A stretch of 64,000 nucleotides of DNA from Clostridium yunnanense (GTDB lineage: Bacteria; Bacillota; Clostridia; Clostridiales; Clostridiaceae): contig NZ_JAENHN010000037.1 of assembly GCF_016595795.1 (NCBI RefSeq), forward strand, positions 186,001 through 250,000. Direction: 5' to 3'. Under the pieces are notes generated by a model. The model was not told where the DNA came from, searched no databases, and saw only the letters and a program-made list of their open reading frames with translations. Shown piece by piece: positions 43,738-55,419 of this stretch. Both the position numbers and the translations under genes were made by a program. The first letter of the stretch is position 1. Each line of letters begins with the position of its first letter.

Positions 43738-45018
43738 TTAATCTGCAGAGTACCTTTCTATTGTAGCTCCTATAGATCTTAGTTTCTTTTCTATTTCAAC
43801 ATAACCTCTATCTATGTGATATATATCAGTTATATCTGTTTCACCCTCTGCAGCTAATCCAGCTATTATTAACGCTGCTCCAGCACGTAAATCAGTGGCC
43901 TTAACCTCACAACCTGTAATTTTAGGAACACCTTCTATGAGAGCAGTTCTTCCATCAATCTTTACATTTGCTCCCATCCTAGATAGCTCAGAAACATGCA
44001 TAAATCTGTTTTCAAATACAGTTTCAGTTATGACACTCACTCCATTAGCCAGAGCTAATAAACTCATCATTTGAGCTTGCATATCGGTAGGAAAGCCTGG
44101 ATATGGCATAGTCTTAATATCAACAGATTTTATTATATTTCTTCCGTCAACAACTATACTCTGTTCTTCTTCTGAGATTTCAATCTTTACTCCACTTTCT
44201 TTAAGTTTTTCTATCACTGGTCTTAAATGCTCTTCATTTGTTCCTATTACTTTGATTTTGCTATGTGTTATAGCACCTGCAATCATGTAAGTTCCTGCTT
44301 CAATACGATCATATATAGGAGTGTGCTCAGTTCCTTTAAGATTATCAACACCCTCTATTACTATTTTCCCTCTGCCAGCACCATCAATCATAGCACCCAT
44401 TGAATTTAGAAAATCAGCTAAATCTTTAATTTCAGGTTCTTCAGCTGCATTTTCAATTATTGTAGTTCCTTTTGCAAAAACTGATGCCATAATTATGTTT
44501 TCTGTAGCACCAACTGATGGAAAATCTAGATATATCCTATTTCCTACAAGTCTTTTTGCCTTAGCCTCTACATATCCATGCCCAATTTCAATTTCTGCAC
44601 CAAGGGCTTTAAATCCTTTTAAGTGTAAATCTATAGGTCTACTTCCTATATTACATCCTCCAGGTAGCGAAAGTTTACAATATCCTAATCTAGATAGCAT
44701 TGGTCCCATAATAAGAAATGAAGCTCTCATTTTTTTTACTAAATCATTATTAGCATTTATAGGTTTTATATTACATGAATCAACAGTTATAGATTGGTTT
44801 ATTTTATCTAAAGATATATTGCATCCAAGTTCCTGTAACACATTACATATTACATAAACATCTTCAAGCATAGGAGCGTTATTTATTTTAACTTTGTCGT
44901 TACCTAATATACTTGCTGCAATTATCGGAAGAACAGAATTCTTTGCTGCACTTACTTTTATTTCACCTGATAGTTCATTCCCACCCTTAACTCTGATTTT
45001 ATCCATATTATCCTCCAT
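43738..45018 (-). CDS. murA: UDP-N-acetylglucosamine 1-carboxyvinyltransferase
   Basis: The 426-aa enzyme transfers enolpyruvate to UDP-GlcNAc, the first committed step of peptidoglycan synthesis. It has the N-terminal KIRVKGGNELSGEIKVSAAKN, the catalytic Cys in LPGGCNIGSRPIDLHLKGF (the fosfomycin target), the FPTDMQAQ motif and DLRAGAALIIAG. It begins 8 nt after ywmB in a ywmB-murA operon, which matches the Bacillus order ywmB-murAA-spoIID. Confidence 0.96.
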   Translation of the reverse strand: MEDNMDKIRVKGGNELSGEIKVSAAKNSVLPIIAASILGNDKVKINNAPMLEDVYVICNVLQELGCNISLDKINQSITVDSCNIKPINANNDLVKKMRASFLIMGPMLSRLGYCKLSLPGGCNIGSRPIDLHLKGFKALGAEIEIGHGYVEAKAKRLVGNRIYLDFPSVGATENIIMASVFAKGTTIIENAAEEPEIKDLADFLNSMGAMIDGAGRGKIVIEGVDNLKGTEHTPIYDRIEAGTYMIAGAITHSKIKVIGTNEEHLRPVIEKLKESGVKIEISEEEQSIVVDGRNIIKSVDIKTMPYPGFPTDMQAQMMSLLALANGVSVITETVFENRFMHVSELSRMGANVKIDGRTALIEGVPKITGCEVKATDLRAGAALIIAGLAAEGETDITDIYHIDRGYVEIEKKLRSIGATIERYSAD

Positions 45019-45026
45019 TAACCTTG

Positions 45027-45689
45027 TTAGTATGTTATAAAAATTATTGGTGTACCAATAATTAAGTATGTTCCTTTATCATTTTCACTAATAGCATAGT
45101 TTATGGCTGTGTTGTCTTTTAATCTTGCTACACCAGTAAAACCTGAATTTAGCTTAATAGTATCTACATCTGCAGCTCCACCATACTTAACAAGGGCTCT
45201 TTCTGTTAATTCTATGTTATTTTTGATGTTATCTGTAATTATCTTGCCCTTAACATAGCTAAAATATTGTACATCTATTGAGGCATCGTATAGTACTTTT
45301 TCTAATTGTTTCTTTAAACCATTTGTCTCATTTCTATTATCTGTGGCTATAGATGTTGCTGAAACCATAGTAACACTATCTTCAACACTCGCAAATATTT
45401 CATAAGCTATATTATCTTTTTTGAAGGTTATATCAAAGTAGCTTGGTTTAATTTCTTTAGACACTATAACGTATGATCTACTTACATTTGTGAAGATATT
45501 TTGACATATATCATCAAAACTTTTCTTCGACTTATATTGTACTTTCACACCACACTCGATAATTTTTGCTGAATTTTCTTTGAGTATATTATTAGATATT
45601 GAATCATAGTCGACACTTATACTTTGACAAAATAAACAAAAAGAAAAAATCAATAGAATAGCTGATAATAAAGAATACTTTATCCTCAT
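45027..45689 (-). CDS. ywmB: YwmB-family secreted protein
   Basis: The 220-aa protein has a cleavable signal-like N terminus (YSLLSAILLIFSFCLFCQSISV) and an alpha/beta domain. Short and diverged, it matches the YwmB (TATA-box-binding-like fold) family by position between the atp operon and murA, by size and by the repeated beta segments. The function is unknown; the conserved place next to murA hints at envelope biology. Its promoter is at 45741-45769. Confidence 0.75.
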   Translation of the reverse strand: MRIKYSLLSAILLIFSFCLFCQSISVDYDSISNNILKENSAKIIECGVKVQYKSKKSFDDICQNIFTNVSRSYVIVSKEIKPSYFDITFKKDNIAYEIFASVEDSVTMVSATSIATDNRNETNGLKKQLEKVLYDASIDVQYFSYVKGKIITDNIKNNIELTERALVKYGGAADVDTIKLNSGFTGVARLKDNTAINYAISENDKGTYLIIGTPIIFITY

Positions 45690-45740
45690 AACATCCCGCC
45701 CTTTCTATTTGATTATTGTCCAAGTTTAGTGCTTTTATTC

Positions 45741-45769
45741 AATATAATTCCATTTTTCCCTTTGTACAA
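45741..45769 (-). promoter_or_regulatory. Promoter of the ywmB-murA operon
   Basis: On the minus strand: -35 TTGTAC, 17 nt, -10 TATATT, about 45 nt upstream of the GGGCGGG ribosome binding site. Confidence 0.6.
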
Positions 45770-45838
45770 CTACTTAAGGACTTTGATAAAATGTAGTATA
45801 CGAATATTTTACACAAGCTTAAATCTACTTGAATATTA

Positions 45839-45865
45839 ATAGATATATTATTAATATATCTATTT
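45839..45865. repeat. 27-nt near-perfect palindrome
   Basis: AATAGATATATT and AATATATCTATT face each other across 3 nt. It lies about 70 nt upstream of the ywmB promoter, between it and the atp terminator. All A/T-rich; it may be an operator or a weak hairpin. The rest of 45770-46087 looks featureless. Confidence 0.45.
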
Positions 45866-46087
45866 TGGTAAAAAGTGTGAATATTACATTAAATGTCACT
45901 TATATTATTTTGTATTTTTCAGTACATTTAGTTTCTGTTAATTAATCATAAATTATATAAGTAAAAATAATATTTATTTAATTTTAGAAAACAAAACCGC
46001 TAAAATTATCTTCTCAGCGTTTTTTGTGCATCTCCTATTATAAATTATTTTATGAAAATAAGTTTTATTTTTCTAGCTTTTTCTATA

Positions 46088-46121
46088 AAAAAAAGCAAGT
46101 CATCAATTGACTTGCTTTTTA
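46088..46121 (-). terminator. Terminator of the atp operon
   Basis: AAAAAGCAAGTCA and TGACTTGCTTTTT form a 13-bp stem with a long U-run on the minus strand. Confidence 0.92.
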
Positions 46122-46126
46122 AGAGC

Positions 46127-46522
46127 CTATTTCTTTATCTGTAATCTAGCCATAGCTCTTGCTAAGGCTACTTTAGCTCTATATACATCTATATCTACAG
46201 AACCTTCTAGTCTCTTTTCTGCTCTTTCTTTAGCTTGTTCTGCTCTTCTAGCATCTATTTCCTCAGGCCATTCAGCCGAATCACAAGCAAAAATCAGCTC
46301 ATTATCTTTAAATTGAACTATTCCTGTGGAAGTAACCACAGAATATTCCTTATTATTAGCATCCACAAACTTAGTTACTGTAGGTATTGTATTAGTTATA
46401 TAAGCAACGTGATTTGAGTAAATTTCAAAGTCACCATCACTATTTTTTGAAAGAATATTAATAACATCTCCAGAGAATATTTCTCTATTAGGAGTAATTA
46501 AATGTAAATTAAATGTATTCAT
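46127..46522 (-). CDS. atpC: F1Fo ATP synthase epsilon subunit
   Basis: The 131-aa central-stalk subunit has the beta-sandwich start FNLHLITPNREIFSGDV and a C-terminal two-helix domain (AKERAEKRLEGSVDIDVYRAKVALARAMARLQI) that can inhibit ATP hydrolysis. Last gene of the atpIBEFHAGDC operon, 25 nt after atpD. Confidence 0.96.
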   Translation of the reverse strand: MNTFNLHLITPNREIFSGDVINILSKNSDGDFEIYSNHVAYITNTIPTVTKFVDANNKEYSVVTSTGIVQFKDNELIFACDSAEWPEEIDARRAEQAKERAEKRLEGSVDIDVYRAKVALARAMARLQIKK

Positions 46523-46547
46523 AATTAATCTCCTCTATGTGCCCTAA

Positions 46548-47951
<1,404 letters not shown>

Positions 47952-47954
47952 TCA

Positions 47955-48815
47955 CTATTTTTGCGCATTTGCTCCACTCACTATTTCACTAATTTCTTGA
48001 GTAATAGCGCCTTGTCTTATTCTATTATATTTAATATTGTATGCATCCAAAAGATCATTAGCATTCTTAGTAGCTCCGTCCATAGCTTGCATTCTTGAAT
48101 TTTGTTCACTTGCCTTAGAATGAAGTAATGAATTAAGAAGTTTCCCCCTAAAATATACATTAAATGTATTTTCAACAATTGATGAATTATTCGGCTCTAT
48201 TAAGAAATCACTTCTTTTTGCATTTTTGTCTTCATCTTTAACTATTGGTAAAAGTTTATCAACAGTTACTACTTGTTTAACTGGTGAGTAAAAATGAGTA
48301 TATACTACATTAACTTCGCCAACTTCATTGTTTTTATATAACCTTAAAGCATGCTCAACTACAGTCTTTGCTTCTTTAACAGTAGGTACATCTGGAATTT
48401 GAACATATTCAGCTGTTGTCTCAAAGCCATATTTTTTTACATACGATATACCTTTTTGACCAACGACCATAACAACATTATTTAAAGTATCTAAACCAGC
48501 TACTTCATGTAACTTAGAAGCCACACCATGATTGAAGCCTCCGCACAGACCAGAATCTGAAGTAAGCACAATATACAGTTTTTTCGCTGATTCATTTCCT
48601 TTTATGTAACTACTGCTATTATCATCATCTATAGACTTTATCAACTCGTCTGCAACTTTCTGGATAGAATTAAAATATCTATTATTGGTTTCCAATTCCA
48701 TTCTAGCTTTTCTTAGTTTAGAAGTGGCAACAAGTCCCATGGCTTTAGTTATCTTTTTGGTGTTGGTTACTGACTTAATTCTTCTTTTTATATCTAAAAG
48801 TCCAGCTCCTGCCAT
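47955..48815 (-). CDS. atpG: F1Fo ATP synthase gamma subunit
   Basis: The 286-aa rotor shaft has terminal coiled-coil helices: LLDIKRRIKSVTNTKKITKAMGLVATSKLRKA at the N terminus and ASEQNSRMQAMDGATKNANDLLDAYNIKYNRIRQGAITQEISEI at the C terminus. The ATG at 48815 has AGGAGG 8 nt upstream. A GTG three codons earlier falls inside that ribosome binding site and is rejected. Confidence 0.97.
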   Translation of the reverse strand: MAGAGLLDIKRRIKSVTNTKKITKAMGLVATSKLRKARMELETNNRYFNSIQKVADELIKSIDDDNSSSYIKGNESAKKLYIVLTSDSGLCGGFNHGVASKLHEVAGLDTLNNVVMVVGQKGISYVKKYGFETTAEYVQIPDVPTVKEAKTVVEHALRLYKNNEVGEVNVVYTHFYSPVKQVVTVDKLLPIVKDEDKNAKRSDFLIEPNNSSIVENTFNVYFRGKLLNSLLHSKASEQNSRMQAMDGATKNANDLLDAYNIKYNRIRQGAITQEISEIVSGANAQK

Positions 48816-48853
48816 CCATTCCACCTCCTAAAAGATTGCATAGCTTAAAAAAG

Positions 48854-50362
48854 CTATGCTAAAAATATCTTCTTAAATTCTGCTATTGCTTGCTCAAGGC
48901 TTGATTTAATTTCATCAGTTAAAACTTTACCTTCAGCAATTGACTTTGGAATATCTCTATGATGTGTATCAATATATTCTAAGAAGTCTTTTTCAAACGC
49001 TTTTACGTCAGATACTTTTATATCAGATAAGAAGTCATTTACAGCAGCATAAAGGATTATTATTTGCTTTTCAACATCCATACCTGAATATTGATCTTGC
49101 TTTAACACTTCTATTAGTCTCTTACCTTTTTCAAGTCTTCTTTGAGTATCTTTATCGAGGTCAGAACCAAATTGAGCAAAAGCTGCAAGTTCTCTATACT
49201 GAGCAAGTTCTAGTCTTAAGGTACCTGAAACTTGTTTCATAGCTTTTATTTGTGCATTACCACCAACTCTGGAAACCGACATACCTGAGTTAACCGCTGG
49301 TCTTTGACCTGCATTGAATAGTTCTGACTCAAGGAATATCTGACCATCTGTTATGGATATAACATTTGTTGGAATGTAAGCCGTGATATCACCAGCTAGT
49401 GTCTCTATTATAGGAAGCGCAGTTAATGAACCTCCACCATTCTTAGCAGACAACTTTGCTGCTCTTTCAAGTAATCTTGAGTGAATGTAGAAAACATCTC
49501 CTGGATAAGCTTCTCTTCCTGGTGGTCTCTTAAGTAGTAAGGACATCGTTCTGTAAGCTACAGCATGCTTAGTTAAATCATCATATACTATTAATACATG
49601 TTTGCCTTGATTCATAAAATATTCACCCATTGAACATCCAGCATATGGAGCTAGATATTGAAGTGGTGCCGAATCAGCTGCAGTGGATGCAACTATTATA
49701 GTATAATCCATTGCTCCCATTTCAGTAAAAGTGTTAAATATATGAGCAACTGTAGATTGTTTTTGACCTATAGCTACGTATATACATATAACATCTTTAC
49801 CTTTTTGGTTTAAGATTGTATCTATAGCTATAGCAGTCTTACCAATTTGTCTATCTCCAATTATAAGTTCTCTTTGACCTCTTCCGATTGGAATCATTGA
49901 GTCGATAGCTTTTATACCAGTTTGAAGAGGTTCATTAACTGAACTTCTATCAATTATAGTTGGAGCCGGTGTTTCTATTGGTCTGTAACCATCATTCTTT
50001 ATTGGTCCTTTAGCATCTATTGGTATACCTAATGAATTTACAACTCTTCCAATTAAGGCATCTCCTACTGGAACCTCAACTATCTTTCCAGTTCTCTTAA
50101 CAATATCCCCTTCTTTGATCCCTTCTTCAGAACCTAGAAGAACGCATCCTACGTTATCTTGTTCTAAATTTTGAGCCATTCCATAGACATTGTTAGGGAA
50201 TTCAAGAAGTTCACCTGCCATGCAATCATCCAAACCGTAAACTCTAGCAATACCATCACCGATCTGAATAATTGTACCTGAATCTACAGTTTCGATTTGC
50301 TTTTCGTATTTTTCTATTTCTCTTTTAATTATAGATGTTATCTCTTCCGGTTTAATATTCAT
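48854..50362 (-). CDS. atpA: F1Fo ATP synthase alpha subunit
   Basis: The 502-aa regulatory nucleotide-binding subunit has Walker [33 protein letters not shown] and [23 protein letters not shown]. Normal length, and it is placed between atpH and atpG as in other bacteria. Confidence 0.98.
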   Translation of the reverse strand: MNIKPEEITSIIKREIEKYEKQIETVDSGTIIQIGDGIARVYGLDDCMAGELLEFPNNVYGMAQNLEQDNVGCVLLGSEEGIKEGDIVKRTGKIVEVPVGDALIGRVVNSLGIPIDAKGPIKNDGYRPIETPAPTIIDRSSVNEPLQTGIKAIDSMIPIGRGQRELIIGDRQIGKTAIAIDTILNQKGKDVICIYVAIGQKQSTVAHIFNTFTEMGAMDYTIIVASTAADSAPLQYLAPYAGCSMGEYFMNQGKHVLIVYDDLTKHAVAYRTMSLLLKRPPGREAYPGDVFYIHSRLLERAAKLSAKNGGGSLTALPIIETLAGDITAYIPTNVISITDGQIFLESELFNAGQRPAVNSGMSVSRVGGNAQIKAMKQVSGTLRLELAQYRELAAFAQFGSDLDKDTQRRLEKGKRLIEVLKQDQYSGMDVEKQIIILYAAVNDFLSDIKVSDVKAFEKDFLEYIDTHHRDIPKSIAEGKVLTDEIKSSLEQAIAEFKKIFLA

Positions 50363-50372
50363 GGATTCACCT

Positions 50373-50912
50373 CTATTCTCTCTTAAGCATTAGGCCCTTC
50401 ATCTCTTCAAGCTTTAGCTTTATTGTTCCGTCAATAACGTCATTTCCGACCCTAACGTAAAGTCCACCTATTATGCTCTTATCAATCTCTTGCTCAAAGA
50501 TAATATTTTTATCATATTTCTTTTCAAGCTTTTCTTTCAAACTTTTTAATTGTATCTCTTCTAAAGGAATTACACTTTTCACGTTTGCGATAAGTGTATT
50601 ATTTCTTTCTAGATAGATTTTTTCCATCTGATCTAGTTTTTGTCTTAAATAAAGAATTCTATCTTTTTCTATTAATATTAATAGAAAAGAAAGTAATTCA
50701 TCATCAATTTTTTCTTTAAATATATTAATAAAAGTCTTCTTCTTTTTATTTGTACTTATTTGCGGATGTTTAATAACTTCAAAGAAGTCAGGATTATTGT
50801 AAACTAAATCACATATCTCCCTAAGATCTTGAAGATATTCTTCAACTTTTCCTTTTTCTTCTGCTATTTTATAAAGAGCAAGTGCGTATCTTCTATCTAA
50901 ATATTCATACAT
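50373..50912 (-). CDS. atpH: F1Fo ATP synthase delta subunit
   Basis: The 179-aa peripheral-stalk subunit has an N-terminal helical domain ([22 protein letters not shown]) and the C-terminal [29 protein letters not shown] block, a reliable OSCP/delta signature. It links the b dimer to the alpha subunits. Only 2 nt separate it from atpF. Confidence 0.96.
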   Translation of the reverse strand: MYEYLDRRYALALYKIAEEKGKVEEYLQDLREICDLVYNNPDFFEVIKHPQISTNKKKKTFINIFKEKIDDELLSFLLILIEKDRILYLRQKLDQMEKIYLERNNTLIANVKSVIPLEEIQLKSLKEKLEKKYDKNIIFEQEIDKSIIGGLYVRVGNDVIDGTIKLKLEEMKGLMLKRE

Positions 50913-50914
50913 AA

Positions 50915-51397
50915 TTAGATACCTACCTTAGCAATAAAGTCATTGATAAGTTTTTTATGCTTATCCTCGTCAATACTTTCTTCAAGAGCTTTTGTAGAAA
51001 TAAGCACTGCTAAATCGACAACCTGCTCTCTTATTTCTTGTTCTGCTTTCTGCTTTTCTCTGTTTATTTCTACTGTGGCTCTATCTAATAAAGTTTGAGC
51101 TTCAGTTTTTGCTTGCTCTACAATTTCTTCATAAATCTTATCTGCTTTTTGTTTTTGAGCTTCAGTAATTTTCTTACCTTCATCCTTAGCAGATCTTAAA
51201 ACTCTTTCGTTTTCTAATAATAACATTCTAGCTTTTTCAGTGTCCTCATCAGCTTTATCAAGCTTTGATTGTATATCGCTTTGTCTATCCTCAATTACCT
51301 TACCTACTTTTCCAAAGAAAAAGTGTTTAACAATAGCATATAGAACCAAAAGATTAATTAATGCTGCTAAGACCTCTGGCCATTTTATCTCCAACAT
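50915..51397 (-). CDS. atpF: F1Fo ATP synthase b subunit
   Basis: The 160-aa protein has one N-terminal membrane helix (ALINLLVLYAIVKHFFFGKV) followed by a long charged coiled coil, the peripheral stator. The FFFGKVGKVIEDRQSDIQSKLDKADED stretch is typical. The Shine-Dalgarno sequence (GGGAGG) is about 11 nt from the ATG. Confidence 0.95.
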   Translation of the reverse strand: MLEIKWPEVLAALINLLVLYAIVKHFFFGKVGKVIEDRQSDIQSKLDKADEDTEKARMLLLENERVLRSAKDEGKKITEAQKQKADKIYEEIVEQAKTEAQTLLDRATVEINREKQKAEQEIREQVVDLAVLISTKALEESIDEDKHKKLINDFIAKVGI

Positions 51398-51486
51398 CTA
51401 CATCTTAGCCTCCCTTCGGAGCAAAACTAATTATTATATTTAAAATTCCAAACAATAATTTATTTGCCTACTAATAGCTTTTAACG

Positions 51487-51735
<249 letters not shown>

Positions 51736-52422
51736 TTAATGCTCAACTGTAATTTTAATATTTATCATGGTCAACATTACAAATATGACCATTTGTATAA
51801 GCCCATCGAATATATCGAAGTATCCGTGAAATAATATCGGAATACCTAATTGGGCAAACCAACTTATGTGATGAAGTGCATAATATATTAGTTCAACTAA
51901 AACAGTTCCAGCTAAAATATTACCAAAAAGTCTTAGGCTCAATGAAACTGGTAAAATAGCTCTCTCCAAAATATTAAGAGGTAACATAGGCCAAAATGGT
52001 TTTGCATATCCACCTAAGTAATGTCCAAATCCTACCCTCTTAATTGCAGTTCCATGAACTAAAAGAAAAGTCATCAACGAAAATGAAATAACAACATTAA
52101 TATTCATAGTCGGTGGTTTGAATCCTAATAGACCTATAAGATTCAAAAATAACAGATAAACACCAATTGTACCAATGTAAGGTACGAAACTTTTAAAGCT
52201 CTCACCCATATTATCTACTACAGTATTATTTACAAATTCATATATGGCTTCAAGCACAGTTTGTTTTTTATCTGGAATCTTTTTAAGATTTCTTGTAGAA
52301 ATTATGCATGCTGCTGCAATAATAACCAAGACAATCCATTCTATAACTAGAGCCAAAGTTATATTAAATGTCGTTCCGCCAATAGGAACTTTGTAAACAA
52401 TAATGGGATCTAATTCTACCAA
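51736..52422 (-). CDS. atpB: F1Fo ATP synthase a subunit
   Basis: The 228-aa integral membrane protein has about five or six helices. The essential Arg is in LPVSLSLRLFGNILAGTVLVELIYY, and the C-terminal helix is LIQMVIFVMLTMINIKI. It forms the two ion half-channels at the c ring. It lies 2 nt after atpI. Confidence 0.96.
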   Translation of the reverse strand: MVELDPIIVYKVPIGGTTFNITLALVIEWIVLVIIAAACIISTRNLKKIPDKKQTVLEAIYEFVNNTVVDNMGESFKSFVPYIGTIGVYLLFLNLIGLLGFKPPTMNINVVISFSLMTFLLVHGTAIKRVGFGHYLGGYAKPFWPMLPLNILERAILPVSLSLRLFGNILAGTVLVELIYYALHHISWFAQLGIPILFHGYFDIFDGLIQMVIFVMLTMINIKITVEH

Positions 52423-52424
52423 CC

Positions 52425-52796
52425 CTAATCACTTCCTTTCCTATCTATAAAACAATATAAAATAATACCTAAAAACTGAGCTAATGTACCCAGTATATAG
52501 GCTATCAAACAAATATAATCACTAATAAATAAAAAAGCAACTGCAATAATGATTACAAATTGGAGCATATAACCTATATATGCCAATAAAACACTTTTCT
52601 TTTTCGAAAAATTAAGTAAAGTATGTATACTATAACCTTTAATTATTAATATTGTTGATGAGACTACTATGCCTGTAAAAAACGCTAGCGCTACGCTCAT
52701 ATTATATAATTTCGTAAGTAATAGTGAAATACTTAACCCTATAAGTAAGTTTGCTCTAAAAACTCCGAAAATAAACTTTGATACCGTTCGATCCAT
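52425..52796 (-). CDS. atpI: ATP synthase subunit I (AtpI-like)
   Basis: The 123-aa protein has four predicted membrane helices. Sequence conservation in this family is poor, so the call rests on topology, size and its place as first gene of the atp operon. AtpI assists c-ring assembly or Mg2+ uptake in other bacteria. Its ATG follows TTAGGGGAGAATGAT. A candidate promoter (TTTAAA, 17 nt, TATAAT on the minus strand) lies just upstream at about 52830. Confidence 0.8.
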   Translation of the reverse strand: MDRTVSKFIFGVFRANLLIGLSISLLLTKLYNMSVALAFFTGIVVSSTILIIKGYSIHTLLNFSKKKSVLLAYIGYMLQFVIIIAVAFLFISDYICLIAYILGTLAQFLGIILYCFIDRKGSD

Positions 52797-53671
52797 ATCA
52801 TTCTCCCCTAATGTCGAGCACGAAATTATTATATTACTGTATGTCCTTACTTTAAAGTTTTGATTTCGTTCTTAAATAGCTTATTTAAGCTAAATAAGTG
52901 AAATTACCTCTTAGTAATTCACTAATACGTCCTATATCTCTTGGAAATTTCATTTTTCTTTTTTTCCGCAACATATATTATAGAATCAATCATTTTTCCG
53001 AATATTTAAAAATATATTTTTTTCTACAATATACTCTATGATAACATTTTCAAAACTACATTTAATACATTTTATTACATAAAGTTTTTTATAAATCATT
53101 ATTTTTTAACACTATATTGAATTACATTAAACTTTTCAAGATATTAATATTAAAATCTTTTAACACAATTGAATAAACATTATTATAATTATTCAAAAAA
53201 AATTTTTATATTATTGCACCATTCAGTATCAAAACAACTCTGAACATGCTTTATCTAATGAATTCTTCATTCTTAACCATAATAAAAGTTTTAAAATCCA
53301 CTGAATCTTTTCGCACTTTTTCTTGCATATTTGCTTATTGCTATTTTTAACATCTGCTTCTTACATTAATTAACCAACTTTAGTCACTTAGATTATACTC
53401 TGTTAGTTTAATCTAAATTTAGATAAACGTTTTTCATTAACCACAAATTTTAGTTTTCAAGTGCGTAGTTCAAACTTTAGATATATTTCAACTCATAATT
53501 ATTCTATATATTTTTACTATATTTATTCATAATATAAAGAACTTATTTTAGTCAAAATATAAATACTTGACATATTCCGTCATCTGAGTTAACAACTGAC
53601 TATTACTAAAACCTTTCAAAACAAAAAAGCATTATGAAGGTTTCACTTTCGTTGTTTATTTCTATATATAG
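52797..53671. other. Long noncoding AT-rich region between atpI and thl
   Basis: About 875 nt. It contains the atp promoter region and a CTTATTT/AAATAAG inverted repeat near 52880. The rest is stop-rich in all frames with no ribosome binding sites. It may be a decayed gene, but no protein similarity can be read. Confidence 0.45.
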
Positions 53672-53768
53672 CTGTACAGCTTCGTGGTAAAACTTATTAT
53701 TTTTAAATCCTCTCACCAGAATCCGTGAGAGTTTTAAAAATAGATTTCGGATCGAAGTTGTATATCTT
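53672..53768. repeat. Dispersed palindromic element, copy B
   Basis: Same layout as copy A at 23126. Outer arms are GTACAGCTTCG against CGAAGTTGTAT, the middle is ATTTTTAAA against TTTAAAAAT, and the apex is CTCTCAC/GTGAGAG. Differences from copy A in the outer arms occur on both sides and mostly preserve pairing. It lies just downstream of the thl terminator. Confidence 0.7.
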
Positions 53769-53776
53769 TATACAGT

Positions 53777-53804
53777 AAAAAACAGCCCTACAATGGGCTG
53801 TTTT
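53777..53804 (-). terminator. Terminator of thl
   Basis: AAAACAGCCC and GGGCTGTTTT form a 10-bp stem with a 6-nt loop, followed by a U-rich stretch on the minus strand. Confidence 0.9.
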
Positions 53805-53806
53805 AA

Positions 53807-54988
53807 TTATACTCTTTCTACTATTAAAGCTGTTCCTAATCCTCCACCGATGCATAGAGTAGCTAAACCTTTTTTAGCATCTCTTTTTTCCATCTCGTGA
53901 AGTAATGAAACAAGTATTCTTGCACCTGAAGCTCCAACTGGGTGTCCTAATGCAATAGCTCCACCATTTACATTAACTTTGCTCATATCAAAGTTTAAGT
54001 CTTTAGCAACAGCTAAACTTTGGGAAGCAAAAGCTTCATTAGCTTCTATTAAATCTAAATCTTCTACTGTTAAGTTAGCAACTTCTAAAGCCTTCTTAGT
54101 AGCATGGAATGGACCATATCCCATTATTGTTGGATCAAGACCTTTTGATCCGTAAGAAACTATCTTAACTAATGGTTTGATTCCTAACTCTGCAGCTTTT
54201 TCTGCACTCATTACAACAAATGCCGCAGCTCCATCATTTATACCTGAAGCATTACCTGCAGTTACTGTTCCGTCTTTCTTAAATGCAGGTTTAAGTTTAG
54301 CTAGTGTTTCAGCAGTTGTTCCGAATCTTGGGAATTCATCAGTATCAAATACTTTTGGTTCTCCCTTTCTTTGAGGAATTACAACTGGAACTATTTCATC
54401 CTTAAATCTTCCTTCTTTTACAGCCCTTTCAGCTTTTTGTTGTGACGCAGCTGCAAAAGCATCTTGCTCTTCTCTAGTAAGATTCCATTGTTCTGCTATA
54501 TTTTCAGCAGTAATACCCATGTGATAGTTGTTAAAAGCATCAGTTAAGGCATCATTTATCATAGAGTCGATCATTTTACCATCGCCCATTCTTTGACCAA
54601 ATCTTGCAGTCTTAAGTAAATATGGAGCTTGAGACATGCTTTCCATACCACCAGCGATTACTACATCAGCATCTCCTGCTTTAATCATTTGAGCTGCTAA
54701 ACTAACTGCTCTTAGCCCTGATCCACATACCTTATTTATTGTCATAGCTGAAACTTCTACTGGAAGACCTGCCTTTATAACCGCTTGTCTTGCAACGTTT
54801 TGACCAAGTCCAGCTTGAATAACATTACCCATTATAACTTCATCAACTAAAGCTCCATCTACTCCAGCTCTATTTAATGCTTCTTTTATAACTAGTGCTC
54901 CTAAATCTACAGCTGGAACGTCCTTTAGTGCTCCACCAAATGAACCAACTGCAGTTCTAACTGCACTTGCAATAACAACTTCTCTCAT
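53807..54988 (-). CDS. thlA: Acetyl-CoA acetyltransferase (thiolase)
   Basis: The 393-aa thiolase condenses two acetyl-CoA to acetoacetyl-CoA, the entry to butyrate and solvent formation. The acylated Cys is in [11 protein letters not shown] (about 88), with [19 protein letters not shown] (His) and the second Cys in [10 protein letters not shown]. Length and motifs are those of clostridial ThlA. It has a strong promoter at 55054-55082 and its own terminator. Confidence 0.97.
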   Translation of the reverse strand: MREVVIASAVRTAVGSFGGALKDVPAVDLGALVIKEALNRAGVDGALVDEVIMGNVIQAGLGQNVARQAVIKAGLPVEVSAMTINKVCGSGLRAVSLAAQMIKAGDADVVIAGGMESMSQAPYLLKTARFGQRMGDGKMIDSMINDALTDAFNNYHMGITAENIAEQWNLTREEQDAFAAASQQKAERAVKEGRFKDEIVPVVIPQRKGEPKVFDTDEFPRFGTTAETLAKLKPAFKKDGTVTAGNASGINDGAAAFVVMSAEKAAELGIKPLVKIVSYGSKGLDPTIMGYGPFHATKKALEVANLTVEDLDLIEANEAFASQSLAVAKDLNFDMSKVNVNGGAIALGHPVGASGARILVSLLHEMEKRDAKKGLATLCIGGGLGTALIVERV

Positions 54989-55053
54989 GAAAATTACCTC
55001 CTAGGTTTATTTATTATTAGACAATTTTTTATCAATATTTAACTTCTTTATTT

Positions 55054-55082
55054 ATTATAACTATTTTTCATATATTTATCAA
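55054..55082 (-). promoter_or_regulatory. Strong promoter of thl
   Basis: On the minus strand: -35 TTGATA, 17 nt, -10 TATAAT. The leader is about 60 nt, with AGGAGGTAATTTTC before the ATG. Confidence 0.8.
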
Positions 55083-55088
55083 TAGCTA

Positions 55089-55106
55089 TTGTTAAAAAAA
55101 ACACAA
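55089..55106. promoter_or_regulatory. Possible degenerate Rex operator upstream of thl
   Basis: TTGTTAA-AAAA-AACACAA: one half-site matches the clostridial Rex consensus (TTGTTAA-N4-TTAACAA) fully and the other at 4 of 7 positions. It lies just upstream of the thl -35. Confidence 0.25.
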
Positions 55107-55375
55107 TCTAAAACACAGTTGTTATTTTCACTAATTATTATCTTCAATGGCAATTTAAAGCGAAATAATCTTTTTTCATTTATTTATATAATCAAGAAAT
55201 TCACGGTAATATATATCTTTTTGTAATTAATAATGATTAACAATATTAGAATTTTTACCATACTTTTTTTCAAAATAAAAGTGTTTGTATGAATTTTCAT
55301 ATATTTATATATACATTTATCTATAGTTTTGTAGCAAAAATAGCACCTTACAATATAATAAATATAAAATAAAAA
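55107..55375. other. Noncoding region between thl and wecB
   Basis: AT-rich. A short open frame on the minus strand (55184-55393) has no ribosome binding site, biased Lys/Ile/Tyr composition and runs into the wecB terminator, so I do not call it. Confidence 0.5.
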
Positions 55376-55401
55376 AGGAAGTAGTAAAATCACTACTTCC
55401 A
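55376..55401 (-). terminator. Terminator of wecB
   Basis: GGAAGTAGT and ACTACTTCC arms with a 6-nt loop, followed on the minus strand by TTTTTTATTTT. Confidence 0.92.
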
Positions 55402-55419
55402 GTTAAAAAAATAACAAGA

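Noticed and set aside
52797-53671. Long gene-free stretch as an unannotated gene or island
   Set aside because: All frames are stop-rich without ribosome binding sites, and composition matches other local intergenic DNA.
55184-55393. 69-codon open frame before wecB's terminator
   Set aside because: No Shine-Dalgarno sequence, low-complexity Ile/Lys/Tyr composition, and overlap with the wecB terminator.
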